Source: Sphingobacteriales bacterium
Lineage (GTDB): Bacteria; Bacteroidota; Bacteroidia; Chitinophagales; UBA2359
Direction of reading: 5' to 3'
Assembly (NCBI GenBank): GCA_016706405.1
Contig: JADJJT010000001.1
Span: forward strand, 1,119,501-1,183,500
DNA length: 64,000 bases
Numbering within the stretch: the first letter of the stretch is position 1; each line of letters opens with the position of its first letter. Positions 45,151 to 54,570 of this stretch are shown here, piece after piece. The notes below the pieces were generated by a model. It worked only from the letters and a program-made list of their open reading frames with translations. It made no database searches and was not told the origin of the DNA. A program made the position numbers and the translations under genes.

Positions 45151-47163
45151 TTAGTTATAGTTGAAAAATCGCAAGGTCATAAAAAAGTTCATACCCTCTT
45201 CCGGATAGCCTTCAGTTAGCATATAGTTTTTATCAAAAATATTGTTTACACCAGCCTCAACACTAATATATTTCCATACTTGGCCAGCTATCATGGTGTT
45301 GAAAACCGTAAATTCGGGGGCCTTTGTTCCGTAGCTTGTACTGTACCGTAAGGAATTGTACTCTGCGTTTAACATTATCCGGATTTGTTTTATTGGTTTA
45401 TATTGTAAATAAGAGCAAACTTTTGTGTAAGGAACATCGGTAAAAAGAACATTTGGGTTTGTTAGGTTATGTCTTTCGATGTAAGAATAGTTTGCACCCA
45501 TTAAAATATTTTCCAAAATGTCGTATTTTACAGCCATCTCAACGCCCATAAACTCTGCCGAACCTGTGTTTTGCATTTGTGATTTACCCGGTTGAATATT
45601 GCTTACGCTAAGAATTGCGTCTGTAACATGGCTATAAAAAAGAGAGGTTTGGAAACTCAGTTTTTTAAAGAATTTACTTTCGTAAGTTAAATCGTAGTTG
45701 TCGGCTGTTTCGGGCTTTAATTCCGGATTGGGTATGGCCGTTCCCATTCGGTAGGAATACCTGTCTTTAATTGTTGCAAATCGGGTTTTCCGCGAGGCTG
45801 TTGCGCTCAGTTTATGATTTTTCTTGAAGTAATAAAATATACCTAACTGGCCATTCAAAGCGGTGCTTGTTCCTGCTTCCGGATAGTCAGATATTGTGCC
45901 AGAATTACTGTTATAATCTTGGGCAACAATATTTTTTCGGGCATTATAGCCAATTCCGGGAATGAGTATAAATTTCTCGTTTATTCGAAATACATCTTCG
46001 AGGGAAATATTTATAGTGTTATCTTCAATGCGTCTTACGGGTTCATTCAAATTATTTTCTCTATGAATGTCTTCTTTGAAATGTGCTGCCAATTTCAATT
46101 CATTTTTCGGAATAATGGTTGTGCCATATTCAATACTGCCGCCATAGGTATAATCGTTGTACCAACTTTGGAAAGCATACGGTTTTGTTTGTGTGGTATA
46201 AGTTGAATCGTCATAACTATTAAGCGAATTTTTAAAAATATCATAATATATGCGACTTTTAATATAGTCTTTTGCCCCTAATTTGGTATTAGATAAAAAA
46301 TAATAGGTTTCTTTATCCCAATTAGGCCACTGCCAGTAACGCGGTTTCGAATAAAGTGAATTCGATTTGTCGTCTCCGGCATACACTGGTGTTCCTTTTT
46401 CTCCTTGTTGATTAATATACCCCAATACATATTCATGGTTTTTGTTTGGTGTCCATCCTAATTTTAAATTTATTTTTTGGTCTGTTCGATATGAATTTTC
46501 GCGCTCACCACCGTTTTCATGAGCGCGTGGCTTAAAATCATTTGACATTTTATAAGAATCTCGATGTAAATAAGAGTAACCACCTTGAAAATAAAATTTA
46601 TTAAAATTAGAACCTATATTTATATTGCCTCTAAAACCATTTTTGTTAATCATTCCTATTGCCCCATCATAGTCTAATTTTTTAACCGGTTTTCTCGAAA
46701 TTAAATTAATTGCTCCGCCTAAAGAGTTTGGACCATAAAGCATAGAAGAAAAACCCTTTGAAACATCAATTGTTGCTAAATCGAAGGTGGTAAACCTTGC
46801 TAAATCTACCAACCCATCATAGGGCACGTAAACCGGAATTCCATCCATGTAAACAGGTATTGCCCGCAAATCAAATCCTCGCACCGAAACCATTGACTCG
46901 TTGCGTTGGCCAGAGGCAGTGAGATTTATTCCGGGAAGCATATTTAAAGTGCGCGAAACTTCGAATTTATTTTGAGCTTCCATACGCTGTTTAGTTATTC
47001 GTCCTGTCATTTCATCCTTATGGCTGGCAGTTATTACAACCTCTCCAAGATGAAATATTTTTGTCGTTAAACTGTCCGGAATATTGTTTTTAGGCGTTTC
47101 CGGATTTTGTGCAAAGGCAAGAACAGGTATCAAACTTGCCAAAAGTAGTAGTTGTTTTTTCAT
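45151..47163 (-). CDS. TonB-dependent outer membrane receptor, probable molybdenum-related uptake
   Basis: A 670-residue receptor: signal peptide (1-18, ending AFA), a likely TonB box (HLGEVVITAS near 42), a plug domain with LNMLPGINLTAS, MVSVRGFDLRAIPVYMDGIPVY and GPNSLGGAINLISRKP, and a beta-barrel to the C-terminal FFMTLRFFNYN, ending in an aromatic residue as usual. It lacks the carboxypeptidase-like domain that SusC-type receptors have. It lies between a ModE-type regulator gene and the molybdopterin-fold lipoprotein gene, both on the same strand, so its ligand may be molybdate, tungstate or a chelate or cofactor; this is inference from context only. Confidence 0.88.
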   Translation of the reverse strand: MKKQLLLLASLIPVLAFAQNPETPKNNIPDSLTTKIFHLGEVVITASHKDEMTGRITKQRMEAQNKFEVSRTLNMLPGINLTASGQRNESMVSVRGFDLRAIPVYMDGIPVYVPYDGLVDLARFTTFDLATIDVSKGFSSMLYGPNSLGGAINLISRKPVKKLDYDGAIGMINKNGFRGNINIGSNFNKFYFQGGYSYLHRDSYKMSNDFKPRAHENGGERENSYRTDQKINLKLGWTPNKNHEYVLGYINQQGEKGTPVYAGDDKSNSLYSKPRYWQWPNWDKETYYFLSNTKLGAKDYIKSRIYYDIFKNSLNSYDDSTYTTQTKPYAFQSWYNDYTYGGSIEYGTTIIPKNELKLAAHFKEDIHRENNLNEPVRRIEDNTINISLEDVFRINEKFILIPGIGYNARKNIVAQDYNSNSGTISDYPEAGTSTALNGQLGIFYYFKKNHKLSATASRKTRFATIKDRYSYRMGTAIPNPELKPETADNYDLTYESKFFKKLSFQTSLFYSHVTDAILSVSNIQPGKSQMQNTGSAEFMGVEMAVKYDILENILMGANYSYIERHNLTNPNVLFTDVPYTKVCSYLQYKPIKQIRIMLNAEYNSLRYSTSYGTKAPEFTVFNTMIAGQVWKYISVEAGVNNIFDKNYMLTEGYPEEGMNFFMTLRFFNYN

Positions 47164-47191
47164 GTTTATTATTTTTATTTTGTTTAAATTA

Positions 47192-47238
47192 CACTATGCT
47201 TTTTTGGGAATAGTGATATATAAAAAAAATTACACTAT
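47192..47238. promoter_or_regulatory. Candidate operator before the TonB receptor: CACTAT repeats
   Basis: CACTAT at 47192-47197, its inverse ATAGTG at 47210-47215 and CACTAT again at 47233-47238 in the 103-base gap between the regulator and receptor genes. A further CACTAT lies at 47609-47614, directly before the regulator's ATG. These are candidate binding sites of the ModE-type protein. The sequence is not the E. coli ModE site. Confidence 0.5.
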
Positions 47239-47266
47239 TATCGTTTTGTGAAATTATCTGCTCAAA

Positions 47267-47608
47267 TCACAGGGCAATCTTTTTCGATTTTAGTTCTACA
47301 TACTTTTTAATCTCTTTTTCAAGTTTATGAAATTCACTTATTACCCTTTCCCCTTCGGTTGTTAATATAGTGCCACTTCCATTTTTGCCGCCCAATATTT
47401 TTTCTACCAACGGAAGGTTTGAGCGTTTATTCATGTCTTCAACTAATTGCCATGCTTGCCGGTACGACATTTTTATTGCTTTTGCAGCATTAGTTATAGA
47501 TCCGGTTTCTTTAATCTTTTCTAAAAGTATAACTCGCCCTATCCCTAAAAAGGGGCCGGTTTCCTCATCAATCCAAACTCTAATTCGTATTGTATATTTT
47601 TTCTTCAT
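47267..47608 (-). CDS. ModE-type winged-helix regulator, DNA-binding domain only
   Basis: Start ATG at 47608 (113 residues). Reads as the N-terminal domain of ModE: IRIRVWIDEETGPFLGIGRVILLEKIKETGSITNAAKAIKMSYRQAWQLVEDMN (the LysR-like winged helix with the S-I-T-x-A-A-K-x-I-x-M-S-Y-R-x-A-W motif) and GGKNGSGTILTTEGERVI (the wing). The two C-terminal Mop/TOBE molybdate-binding domains of E. coli ModE are missing, as in some other bacteria, so sensing must be indirect or need another protein. First gene of an apparent operon with the TonB receptor and the lipoprotein. A CACTAT motif directly before its start suggests autoregulation. Confidence 0.85.
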   Translation of the reverse strand: MKKKYTIRIRVWIDEETGPFLGIGRVILLEKIKETGSITNAAKAIKMSYRQAWQLVEDMNKRSNLPLVEKILGGKNGSGTILTTEGERVISEFHKLEKEIKKYVELKSKKIAL

Positions 47609-47708
47609 CACTATGTTTAACAAAGCATGGTGCAAATGTAGAAAGTTTAAATTTTACAAGCAACTTTTTAGCCTAAAAATTATGCAGAGTCGTTTTTTTG
47701 TCTGCCTA

Positions 47709-49208
47709 TTATTTTTTTTGCCCTCGCCACCAGCTAAAAATACTAAGGCCCGTAGCTATTGATATAACTGCAAATGATACCACCGGATAGTTAAATGCAA
47801 AACCATGTTCGGCAAAATTAAATGGCACACCCGCAGCGGCATAGCGGTATTTGAGCCACGCCTCGCCGGTATAAAACAACAGCAACAAGCCCGAAACGGC
47901 ATAAGTAAGCCACTCAAACCAATGGCGGGGGCGCGGCAACACAATAGATAAAACGTTAATTGCCAACAACAAACCGCAACTAATTGCCGCTGCCAACATG
48001 TATTGGTAAGTTGGCCCGCCAAACAAGGTTTGTTTGCTGTTAAACAAAATATAACCTAATAAAAAAGTAATTAACGGCACAATTACGCCAAACCAGTTTT
48101 TAAAACTAAAATTGGCTGTAGTTGCTGAGGGAAAAGTAGTGTTATTTTTATTGGAGCCTGTAGGTTTTTTTTCCGGATAAATTGGCTCATCATACGGAAA
48201 TATTGTTCTATTTTTATTTGCGGTTATCTGATTTCCTGTATCAATTTGTTGTGTTTCTAAACTGTCGTTGCTATTATTAGTTGTATTTGGCAATTGGGTT
48301 GTGGCAAAGGCAATTGTTTGCGAGTTTACCACGCCAGCGGGTTGCATTAACAACGCCAACAATTCGGCTACCGATTTTTCCCTGTCTTTCGCGTAGCGTT
48401 GCAAGCAGCGTTGTATAACGACCTTAAATCGAGGAGGTATTTTTTCGTCGAGTTTGGCGGCGGTAATCTCAGTTTCTAAAATATTGCGCATAATTTCGTC
48501 TCGCGGCACGCCTTCGGTACTTTTGCCAAACGGAGCTTTTCCGCTAAACGCCTCGCACATAATTACCCCCAACGACCAAAGGTCTAAATTAGTGTGTAGC
48601 TGCCCATTTATCCCATAGCGTTGCACGTTAAACTGCTCGGGCGACATGTATTCAACCGAGCCTATCACCAGCGACGAAGCCGCCGAACTGGCAGTAGAAG
48701 CAGCATTGCTGCCGTCTATAGATTTGCTAATTCCAAAATCGGCAATTTTTGGAATTAACTGGCCGCTGCCCTCGCGCTGTATTAATATGTTTTCGGGTTT
48801 TAAATCGCGGTGAATAATGCCTTGTTGGTGCAAATATTGCAAACCGTATAAAATATCGGTAAAAATTTGTTCTAACAAGGCCGTTGAGGGTTTAGTTTGC
48901 AGCAGGGCAAACAAATCGCCGCCATTTACATACTCTAAAACTCCTACTTGAATTTTATCGCCAAACGCCGTTGTATCTTCAAGCTCAAAAGCATCGTAAT
49001 AACGCACCAAATTAGGATGGTTTAGTTTAATGGCGCGTTTAATTTCTTCAAACAGGCTGTACTTGGCCGGCAAATTGCCCGAGTATTTTTTAATAGCCAC
49101 CTCAAGTCCAAGGTTTAAATCGCGGGCTTTATACACCATTCCAAACCCTCCCTGCCCTATTAGGTCTTTAATTGGGTCGAAAACATAGGTTTTTTTTACC
49201 GTAATCAT
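47709..49208 (-). CDS. Membrane Ser/Thr protein kinase
   Basis: Start ATG at 49208 preferred (MITVKKTYVF); the frame is open nine codons further. A complete eukaryotic-like kinase domain (about 1-275): GQGGFGMVYKARDL with VAIKKYSG (nucleotide Lys), HRDLKPENILIQ, the DFG of IADFGISKS, SVEYMSPEQF and DLWSLGVIMCEAFSG. A low-complexity linker of about 80 residues follows, then four membrane helices that end in WWRGQKK. PASTA or other sensor domains are absent. The signal sensed and the substrates are unknown. No phosphatase or partner gene is adjacent. Confidence 0.9.
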   Translation of the reverse strand: MITVKKTYVFDPIKDLIGQGGFGMVYKARDLNLGLEVAIKKYSGNLPAKYSLFEEIKRAIKLNHPNLVRYYDAFELEDTTAFGDKIQVGVLEYVNGGDLFALLQTKPSTALLEQIFTDILYGLQYLHQQGIIHRDLKPENILIQREGSGQLIPKIADFGISKSIDGSNAASTASSAASSLVIGSVEYMSPEQFNVQRYGINGQLHTNLDLWSLGVIMCEAFSGKAPFGKSTEGVPRDEIMRNILETEITAAKLDEKIPPRFKVVIQRCLQRYAKDREKSVAELLALLMQPAGVVNSQTIAFATTQLPNTTNNSNDSLETQQIDTGNQITANKNRTIFPYDEPIYPEKKPTGSNKNNTTFPSATTANFSFKNWFGVIVPLITFLLGYILFNSKQTLFGGPTYQYMLAAAISCGLLLAINVLSIVLPRPRHWFEWLTYAVSGLLLLFYTGEAWLKYRYAAAGVPFNFAEHGFAFNYPVVSFAVISIATGLSIFSWWRGQKK

Positions 49209-49456
49209 AAATAAATTGCTGACAAATTGCGGCATGAAGATACGTTACTTCTGTGAATTTACGTACATTAGTTTTTTATCCGGATATTGTTGCCCTGTCT
49301 GTTTCTTTAGCATCTTCCGGATATTAAACTTAAACCGCCGGTATTGGGCGCAAATTTTTATCCGGATAAATATTGTTTTATCATAAATTAATATTTCTAT
49401 TTGTTTAAACATTGTTAAGCCGGCATTTTTTGCCCGTTTATCCGGAATTTAATGCC

Positions 49457-49464
49457 TAATTTTG
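49457..49464 (+). promoter_or_regulatory. -7 element for the ABC exporter gene (TAATTTTG)
   Basis: Exact TAnnTTTG, seven bases before the ATG at 49472, which suggests a leaderless or nearly leaderless message. The region 49236-49471 upstream also holds four TCCGGA palindromes. Confidence 0.5.
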
Positions 49465-49471
49465 CCCCCAT

Positions 49472-51346
49472 ATGAGTTCAAATAGTTTTTCGGACAGCAG
49501 TAACTTCGCTGCCAACAACGATACTAAAAATCCCAAAGCCGACACTAAAAAAAAGGCAAATCTCCGCGATGTTGCCGGCCTTTTTAGTTATGTTTGGCCT
49601 TATAGAGGCATATTTTTTTTAGGAATGGTATTTTTAGCCTTATCAACATCTACGGTTTTATTGTTTCCTTACCTTGCCAGTATGCTGGCCGACTCGGCTT
49701 TGGGTAAAGCCCCCTTAACGGTTTACCAAATTGGTTGGCTGTTAGTGATATTATTGGCTTTACAAGGTATTTTTTCGTTTTGGCGCATTTGGCTGTTTGC
49801 GCGGGTTAGCGAACAAGCCATGTCCGATATTAGGCAAGCCTTGTACGCGCGTTTGGTGGCTTTGCCCATTTCATTTTTTGAGCATAGGCGCGTAGGCGAG
49901 CTTACCAGCCGAATATCAAGCGATGTTACCCAACTACAAGGCACTTTAGCAAATGGCTTAGCCGAGTTATTTAGGCAGGCAGCCACCATCATTGCAGGCA
50001 TTTTTGTTATTGCTTTTACTTCTATAAAACTAACTTTGATAATGCTTTCGACCCTGCCGTTGGCTATTATAGTGGCCATATTTTGGGGCAAACGCATCCG
50101 CAATTTAGCCCGCACCACCCAAGATAAACTTGCCGAAACCAATACTATTGTCGAAGAAACTTTACAAGCCATTCAAACCGTAAAATCGTTTGCCAACGAG
50201 TGGTTCGAGGTTGGTCGGTACCGCAAAACAATGGTGCAAACCGTTGATGCTGCCCTATACGAAGCCCGTTTTCGGGGTGGTTTTGTATCTTTTTTAATTA
50301 CTGCCGTTTTTGGTGGCATTGTATTGGTGCTTTGGGTAGGGGCAAGTATGGTACAAGCGGGCTCGCTTGATATTGGCGAACTGTTGCGTTTTATTTTATA
50401 TACCATGTTTATTGGTGGCTCAATTGCCGGCACAAGTGCTTTGTATGGCGAGTTTCAAAAAGCTATTGGAGCCTCGGAACGCATTAAAGAAATATTGACC
50501 ATACCCGCCGAAGATGTTGATATTGCCCAAGCAGCCGTGCGCCCCTCGTTAAAAGGACAAGTGATTTATAAAGATATTAGTTTTGAATACCCCGGAAGAC
50601 CCGATGTTGCCGTACTTAAACAGGTAAATTTACATATTGAACCCGGACAAAAAATTGCTTTAGTAGGTGCCAGCGGTGCCGGAAAAAGTACTATTGTGCA
50701 ATTATTGATGCGTTTTTACGAGCCCACAAACGGGCAAATTACTATTAACAACCAGCCACTTAATGAGTTTAATGTGGGCAGTTTAAGGGCAAACATCGGC
50801 TTAGTGCCACAAGAGGTATTGTTGTTTGGCGGCACCATTGCTCAAAATATTTTGTACGGAAAACCTAATGCCACCGAAAGCGAATTAATTGAAGCCACTA
50901 AAAAGGCAAATGCCTACGAATTTATTCAGCTATTGCCCGATGGTTTTAATACGATAGTTGGCGAGCGGGGTATTAAACTGTCGGGAGGGCAGCGCCAACG
51001 CATTGCCATTGCCCGCGCCATTCTTAAAAATCCGGATATTTTAATTTTAGACGAAGCTACCAGCTCGCTCGACGCCGAAAGCGAACACCTTGTTCAACAA
51101 GCATTAACCCAACTTATGCAGCACCGAACTACCATAATTATTGCCCACCGCTTGGCAACCATACGCCACACCGACCGTATTTATGTGCTCGAAAAAGGGC
51201 ATATTGTTGAAGAAGGCTCGCACAACGATTTAATAGCAAAAAATAACGGTGTTTACCAAAATTTACTTAAATTACAAACCGATGCCTACGGCAATTTACA
51301 AGAAAATTACCTGCAAACAAACCCCGAAAACTTATTGATAGCTTAA
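49472..51346 (+). CDS. ABC exporter, MsbA/lipid-type, fused permease and ATPase
   Basis: A 624-residue half transporter. Six membrane helices (about 45-345), then the ATPase: Walker A GASGAGKSTIVQLL, Q-loop LVPQEVLLFGG, signature LSGGQRQRIAIARAIL, Walker B ILILDEATSSLD and H-loop IIAHRLATI. A low-complexity N-terminus of about 30 residues precedes the first helix. The organisation is that of MsbA and multidrug exporters, which work as homodimers at the inner membrane. Substrate unknown. Confidence 0.92.
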   Translation: MSSNSFSDSSNFAANNDTKNPKADTKKKANLRDVAGLFSYVWPYRGIFFLGMVFLALSTSTVLLFPYLASMLADSALGKAPLTVYQIGWLLVILLALQGIFSFWRIWLFARVSEQAMSDIRQALYARLVALPISFFEHRRVGELTSRISSDVTQLQGTLANGLAELFRQAATIIAGIFVIAFTSIKLTLIMLSTLPLAIIVAIFWGKRIRNLARTTQDKLAETNTIVEETLQAIQTVKSFANEWFEVGRYRKTMVQTVDAALYEARFRGGFVSFLITAVFGGIVLVLWVGASMVQAGSLDIGELLRFILYTMFIGGSIAGTSALYGEFQKAIGASERIKEILTIPAEDVDIAQAAVRPSLKGQVIYKDISFEYPGRPDVAVLKQVNLHIEPGQKIALVGASGAGKSTIVQLLMRFYEPTNGQITINNQPLNEFNVGSLRANIGLVPQEVLLFGGTIAQNILYGKPNATESELIEATKKANAYEFIQLLPDGFNTIVGERGIKLSGGQRQRIAIARAILKNPDILILDEATSSLDAESEHLVQQALTQLMQHRTTIIIAHRLATIRHTDRIYVLEKGHIVEEGSHNDLIAKNNGVYQNLLKLQTDAYGNLQENYLQTNPENLLIA

Positions 51347-51406
51347 CGCAGCTGCCCCCGGTTTTATCCGGATAAGCAAAAACATCGGCCACTAACAACT
51401 ACTAAA

Positions 51407-51979
51407 ATGAATAATTTAACGGCTAACGAAAAAAAACTATTCCTGCAACTCAAACAATTTTTAAAAGGAAATAACGAGCAGCACAACGAAAATATAGATT
51501 TACTTTTTCCGGACACATGGGGGCTTTGGCAGCAAGTTTATGATACCTTTAAACGAGTGGCCGTAAAAGAAGAGGTTTTATTTAAACGCTCGTATGCCTA
51601 TACCAATTTGTTGGCAAAACTGCGCCAAGCATTGTTAAACCGCAATGTTGCCCAACTACAGCAAACTTTAACAGAGTGGCAAGAAAAATTGCCCCCAATT
51701 AATATTTTAGAAACCCAAAAATCAGTAGCGTTAGCAAGTCAAACAGAGTTGCAACCCCTTAACAGTTTAATACGTATTGTTGGCGCAACCAACGCACATA
51801 GTTTGGTGGCTTTAGTGCTAAACCAACAAGTTTTATCTTATACCCATGCTAATGCAGGAGGCGTATTTGCCTTCGATATGGGCTTTCCGGAGTGTAAACA
51901 GTACGAAATTGATTTATATAATGTTCATTTCTTTTTTTTACCCAACCAGCACACCCATATTCAAATCACCTGCGATTAA
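51407..51979 (+). CDS. Hypothetical cytosolic protein
   Basis: A 190-residue protein that I do not recognise. The N-terminal 110 residues are predicted helical with many charged residues (ANEKKLFLQLKQFLKG, FKRVAVKEEVLFKRS); the C-terminal 70 look beta-rich (SLIRIVGATNAHSLVALVLNQQVLSY). No signal peptide, membrane segment or Cys motif. It lies 60 bases after the ABC exporter gene on the same strand and 50 bases before the acetyltransferase gene, so it may share a transcript with them. Confidence 0.7.
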   Translation: MNNLTANEKKLFLQLKQFLKGNNEQHNENIDLLFPDTWGLWQQVYDTFKRVAVKEEVLFKRSYAYTNLLAKLRQALLNRNVAQLQQTLTEWQEKLPPINILETQKSVALASQTELQPLNSLIRIVGATNAHSLVALVLNQQVLSYTHANAGGVFAFDMGFPECKQYEIDLYNVHFFFLPNQHTHIQITCD

Positions 51980-52029
51980 AATTTCAAGAATCACCCAAGC
52001 GTAATCACTAATGTCTATTTATTATTTCA

Positions 52030-52783
52030 ATGGCTACTTGGTATGATTTTTTGCCTTGGGACAGCGATTTTTTTTGGTTGCCAAATTGCCCAGGTTTCAA
52101 CCAAACAATTACTGCGCGAGGGCTTAACTTATCCGGATGCTTTGGCCTTATTGCAGCAAAAAAATATAGATTTGGTCTATATTTTTGCCGATTCGCCTAT
52201 TTTTTCGGCCTCAACTGTAGCAGGTTTTTCTCTATCCGGATATACGCTACAATTAACGGGCATCAGAAAAACCTACGCCAAACAATTAAGTTTACAGGTT
52301 TTGCCGTCCTATACACCTGTTTCCAAAATTTTGCCCTACCAACAAGCAACGGCAAGCAAAGAATTAACAAATTTATGTCAGCTTTGCGCGCCAACTTCGC
52401 GTTTTTATTTTGACCCTCGTTTATCCCGTCAAAAAATTGTTGAGATGTATGCAATTTGGCCGCAAAACGCCCTTAATTTAGGCAAAAAAATATTTGTTTA
52501 CCAACACGAAGAACAATATTTAGGTATGGTTTGCATTGCCCTTAATGAAAATACAAATACTTATGGCAGCAACGAACTTATGAGCGTTAGCCCCAAAGCA
52601 CAGCGGCAGGGCATTGCGCAGCAATTAATTACTTATTACGAACAATGGTTGTTAAAGCAGGGCATAACAAAAGTTTATACCGTAACGCACCAACACAACC
52701 CCGCCACCTGCGCCCTGTTTGAAAAAAACGGGTACAGCTTAGAAAACAAAATTTGGTGCTACCATGCGTGGCGCCAACAATAA
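52030..52783 (+). CDS. GNAT-family acetyltransferase, frameshifted near its N-terminus
   Basis: The reading frame of the main body starts properly in the other frame: ATG 52030 gives MATWYDFLPWDSDFF, and W-D-S-D-F-F-G is the usual N-terminal motif of this WecD-like acetyltransferase group. A T8 run (about 52068-52075) then shifts the frame; with T7 the protein continues as FGCQIAQVSTKQ. The body (to 52783) has the acetyl-CoA fold: FVYQHEEQYLGMVCIALNENTNTYGSNELMSVSPKAQRQGIAQQLITYYE (R-x-x-G-I/A loop), then KVYTVTHQHNPATCALFEKNGYSLE. Substrate unknown. If the T8 is real, only a start at 52043 gives product, lacking the first residues. Confidence 0.75.
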
Positions 52784-52831
52784 AATAATGGTTCGCGTTT
52801 TAAAAAACGTCTAACTAAATAGGCAAACAAA

Positions 52832-54412
52832 CTATGGGTTGGTTACAACTACGTCAATAGTACCATTTGAGCTTACCCAGTTTACCACAATACTTGAACT
52901 GCCTTGCCCCGATACAATAGTGCCGCCTGTTACCGTCCATTGGTAAATAAAACCCGCTTTGTTTTCGACCGAGTAGGTAGCAGTTACGCCCAAACAAGCT
53001 TCGGTTGGCCCGCTTATTACTGGCGAGGGTGTATCTTTTCCGTTTATAAAGATGGCACTCGAGGTGTTTGAACAATTATTAGTATTGGTAACTTTAACTT
53101 TATAGGAATTTATACCTTGTAAAACCGGATAAAATGGGTCGGATTGTGGTGTCTGTGCTACATTATTTACATAAAAAGTATAAGTAAAACCTTTACCTGC
53201 TTGTGCGTACACGTAGTCGCCCTCGCAAACTACCCCTCCGGGCGAAATTATCCGGGCAATAGGGTTACAGTCATTGGCTTCTGATATTTTATAAACTTTA
53301 TTGCTGCTATGTCCGGCAATATACAACTCGCCATAAATATCTTCGCCTAAGCCAACATATTGGTAAGTATTAAAAACGCCCAAGTCGTAGCTGTCAAAAC
53401 TGTTCGGGCCGTCGGGGTATAAAGCCCAAAAGCGCCCCGAGCAATAATCGGTTACTAAATAATAACCATACATATCGCCAAACTGCACCCCCCTATACAC
53501 AAACCCACCCGTAATGGAGCAATTGCCGTTTGCGTGCGAAAACTCAAAAACGGGGTCGGTAAGTGTGCCCAGACCTACGCATGTGCCTGCATTATAGGTA
53601 GCAGTGCCCTCTTTACAACGCCAACCGTAGTTTATAGCCCCGGTTGAGGCCGCAGGTTGGTAATCTACCTCTTCGAGGTTACCTTGCCCCACGTCTCCAA
53701 TCCACATATCGCCCAAAAGCGCATCAAAGCTAAAGCGCCAAGGGTTGCGTAAGCCAAGTGCCCAAATTTCTGGTAAAGTATCGGTTTGGCCGTAATAAGG
53801 GTTTGATGCTGGAATACCGTAAGGGTTGCCATTATCAACATCTATTCGCAACATTTTGCCCAAGTGCTCAAGTGGATTTTGTGCGTAGTTATCAGGGTCG
53901 CCGCCGCTACCGCCATCGCCCATGCCAATATACAAATAGCCGTCTGGGCCAAAGTTTATACAGCCGCCGTTGTGGTTCGAGTAAGGCTGGTCTATAACAA
54001 GCAAAATAAGTTCACTATCCGGAAGTGCTTTATTGGGGTCGTTTGGATCGCGTTCGTAGCGGGCAACAACTGTGGCGGCATCTGTTTCGCGGGTATAATT
54101 CACATATAAATATCCATTTGTAGCATAATCCGGATGAAAGGCCAAACCCAACAAGCCTTGTTCGTTGCCGTTGCTTTTAACCTTCGGGTCTATATCTAAG
54201 AAAGGCGTTGCGGTAACATTGCCATTCAAATCTACAATTTTAATTTTTCCCCCTTTTTGAACCGCAAACAAGCGTTCGTCGCCGCAGTTGGTAATATCTA
54301 CCACTGTTGTTAGCCCACTGGCAAATTCAGTTAGCGTTATAGTTGGTTGCGCTTGCGTTTTTATTTTAACACTAAAAAGAAGAACAAAAAATAAGGTGAA
54401 AATTAGTCGCAT
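52832..54412 (-). CDS. Secreted sugar dehydrogenase-like (GSDH) beta-propeller protein
   Basis: A 526-residue protein with signal peptide (1-21). Residues about 25-370 are a glucose/sorbosone dehydrogenase propeller: TTVVDITNCGDERLFAVQKGGKIKIV, EQGLLGLAFHPDYATNGYLYVNYT, NHNGGCINFGPDGYLYIGMGDGGSGGDP, EIWALGLRNPWRFSFD and GDVGQGNLEEVDY. Such enzymes are PQQ-dependent, in the periplasm or outside the cell. A PKD-like immunoglobulin domain follows (SPVISGPTEACLGVTATYSVENKAGFIYQWTVTGG). The protein stops right after VVVTNP without a sorting domain, so the natural C-terminus may have been lost. Confidence 0.85.
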   Translation of the reverse strand: MRLIFTLFFVLLFSVKIKTQAQPTITLTEFASGLTTVVDITNCGDERLFAVQKGGKIKIVDLNGNVTATPFLDIDPKVKSNGNEQGLLGLAFHPDYATNGYLYVNYTRETDAATVVARYERDPNDPNKALPDSELILLVIDQPYSNHNGGCINFGPDGYLYIGMGDGGSGGDPDNYAQNPLEHLGKMLRIDVDNGNPYGIPASNPYYGQTDTLPEIWALGLRNPWRFSFDALLGDMWIGDVGQGNLEEVDYQPAASTGAINYGWRCKEGTATYNAGTCVGLGTLTDPVFEFSHANGNCSITGGFVYRGVQFGDMYGYYLVTDYCSGRFWALYPDGPNSFDSYDLGVFNTYQYVGLGEDIYGELYIAGHSSNKVYKISEANDCNPIARIISPGGVVCEGDYVYAQAGKGFTYTFYVNNVAQTPQSDPFYPVLQGINSYKVKVTNTNNCSNTSSAIFINGKDTPSPVISGPTEACLGVTATYSVENKAGFIYQWTVTGGTIVSGQGSSSIVVNWVSSNGTIDVVVTNP

Positions 54413-54570
54413 ATTATATACATTTATGTTTTAATTATTTGCGTGCTTTATAGTAAAGTTGTAGTAGCAAGGCAAAGATACAGTAAAAAACTAAAAAAAA
54501 GCAAGTTAATTCACATTGTTAGGAGCACCACCGCCTTTTGTTGCACAGAATATTTTTTTATGATGAATTT

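Noticed and set aside
47164..47266. Moco or other riboswitch in front of the TonB receptor gene
   Set aside because: The gap is only 103 bases and AT-rich, with no structured core; the repeated CACTAT words explain it better as operator.
49723..50172. Open frame of 149 codons opposite the ABC exporter gene
   Set aside because: Antisense to a clear ABC transporter, no own start context, no recognisable protein features.
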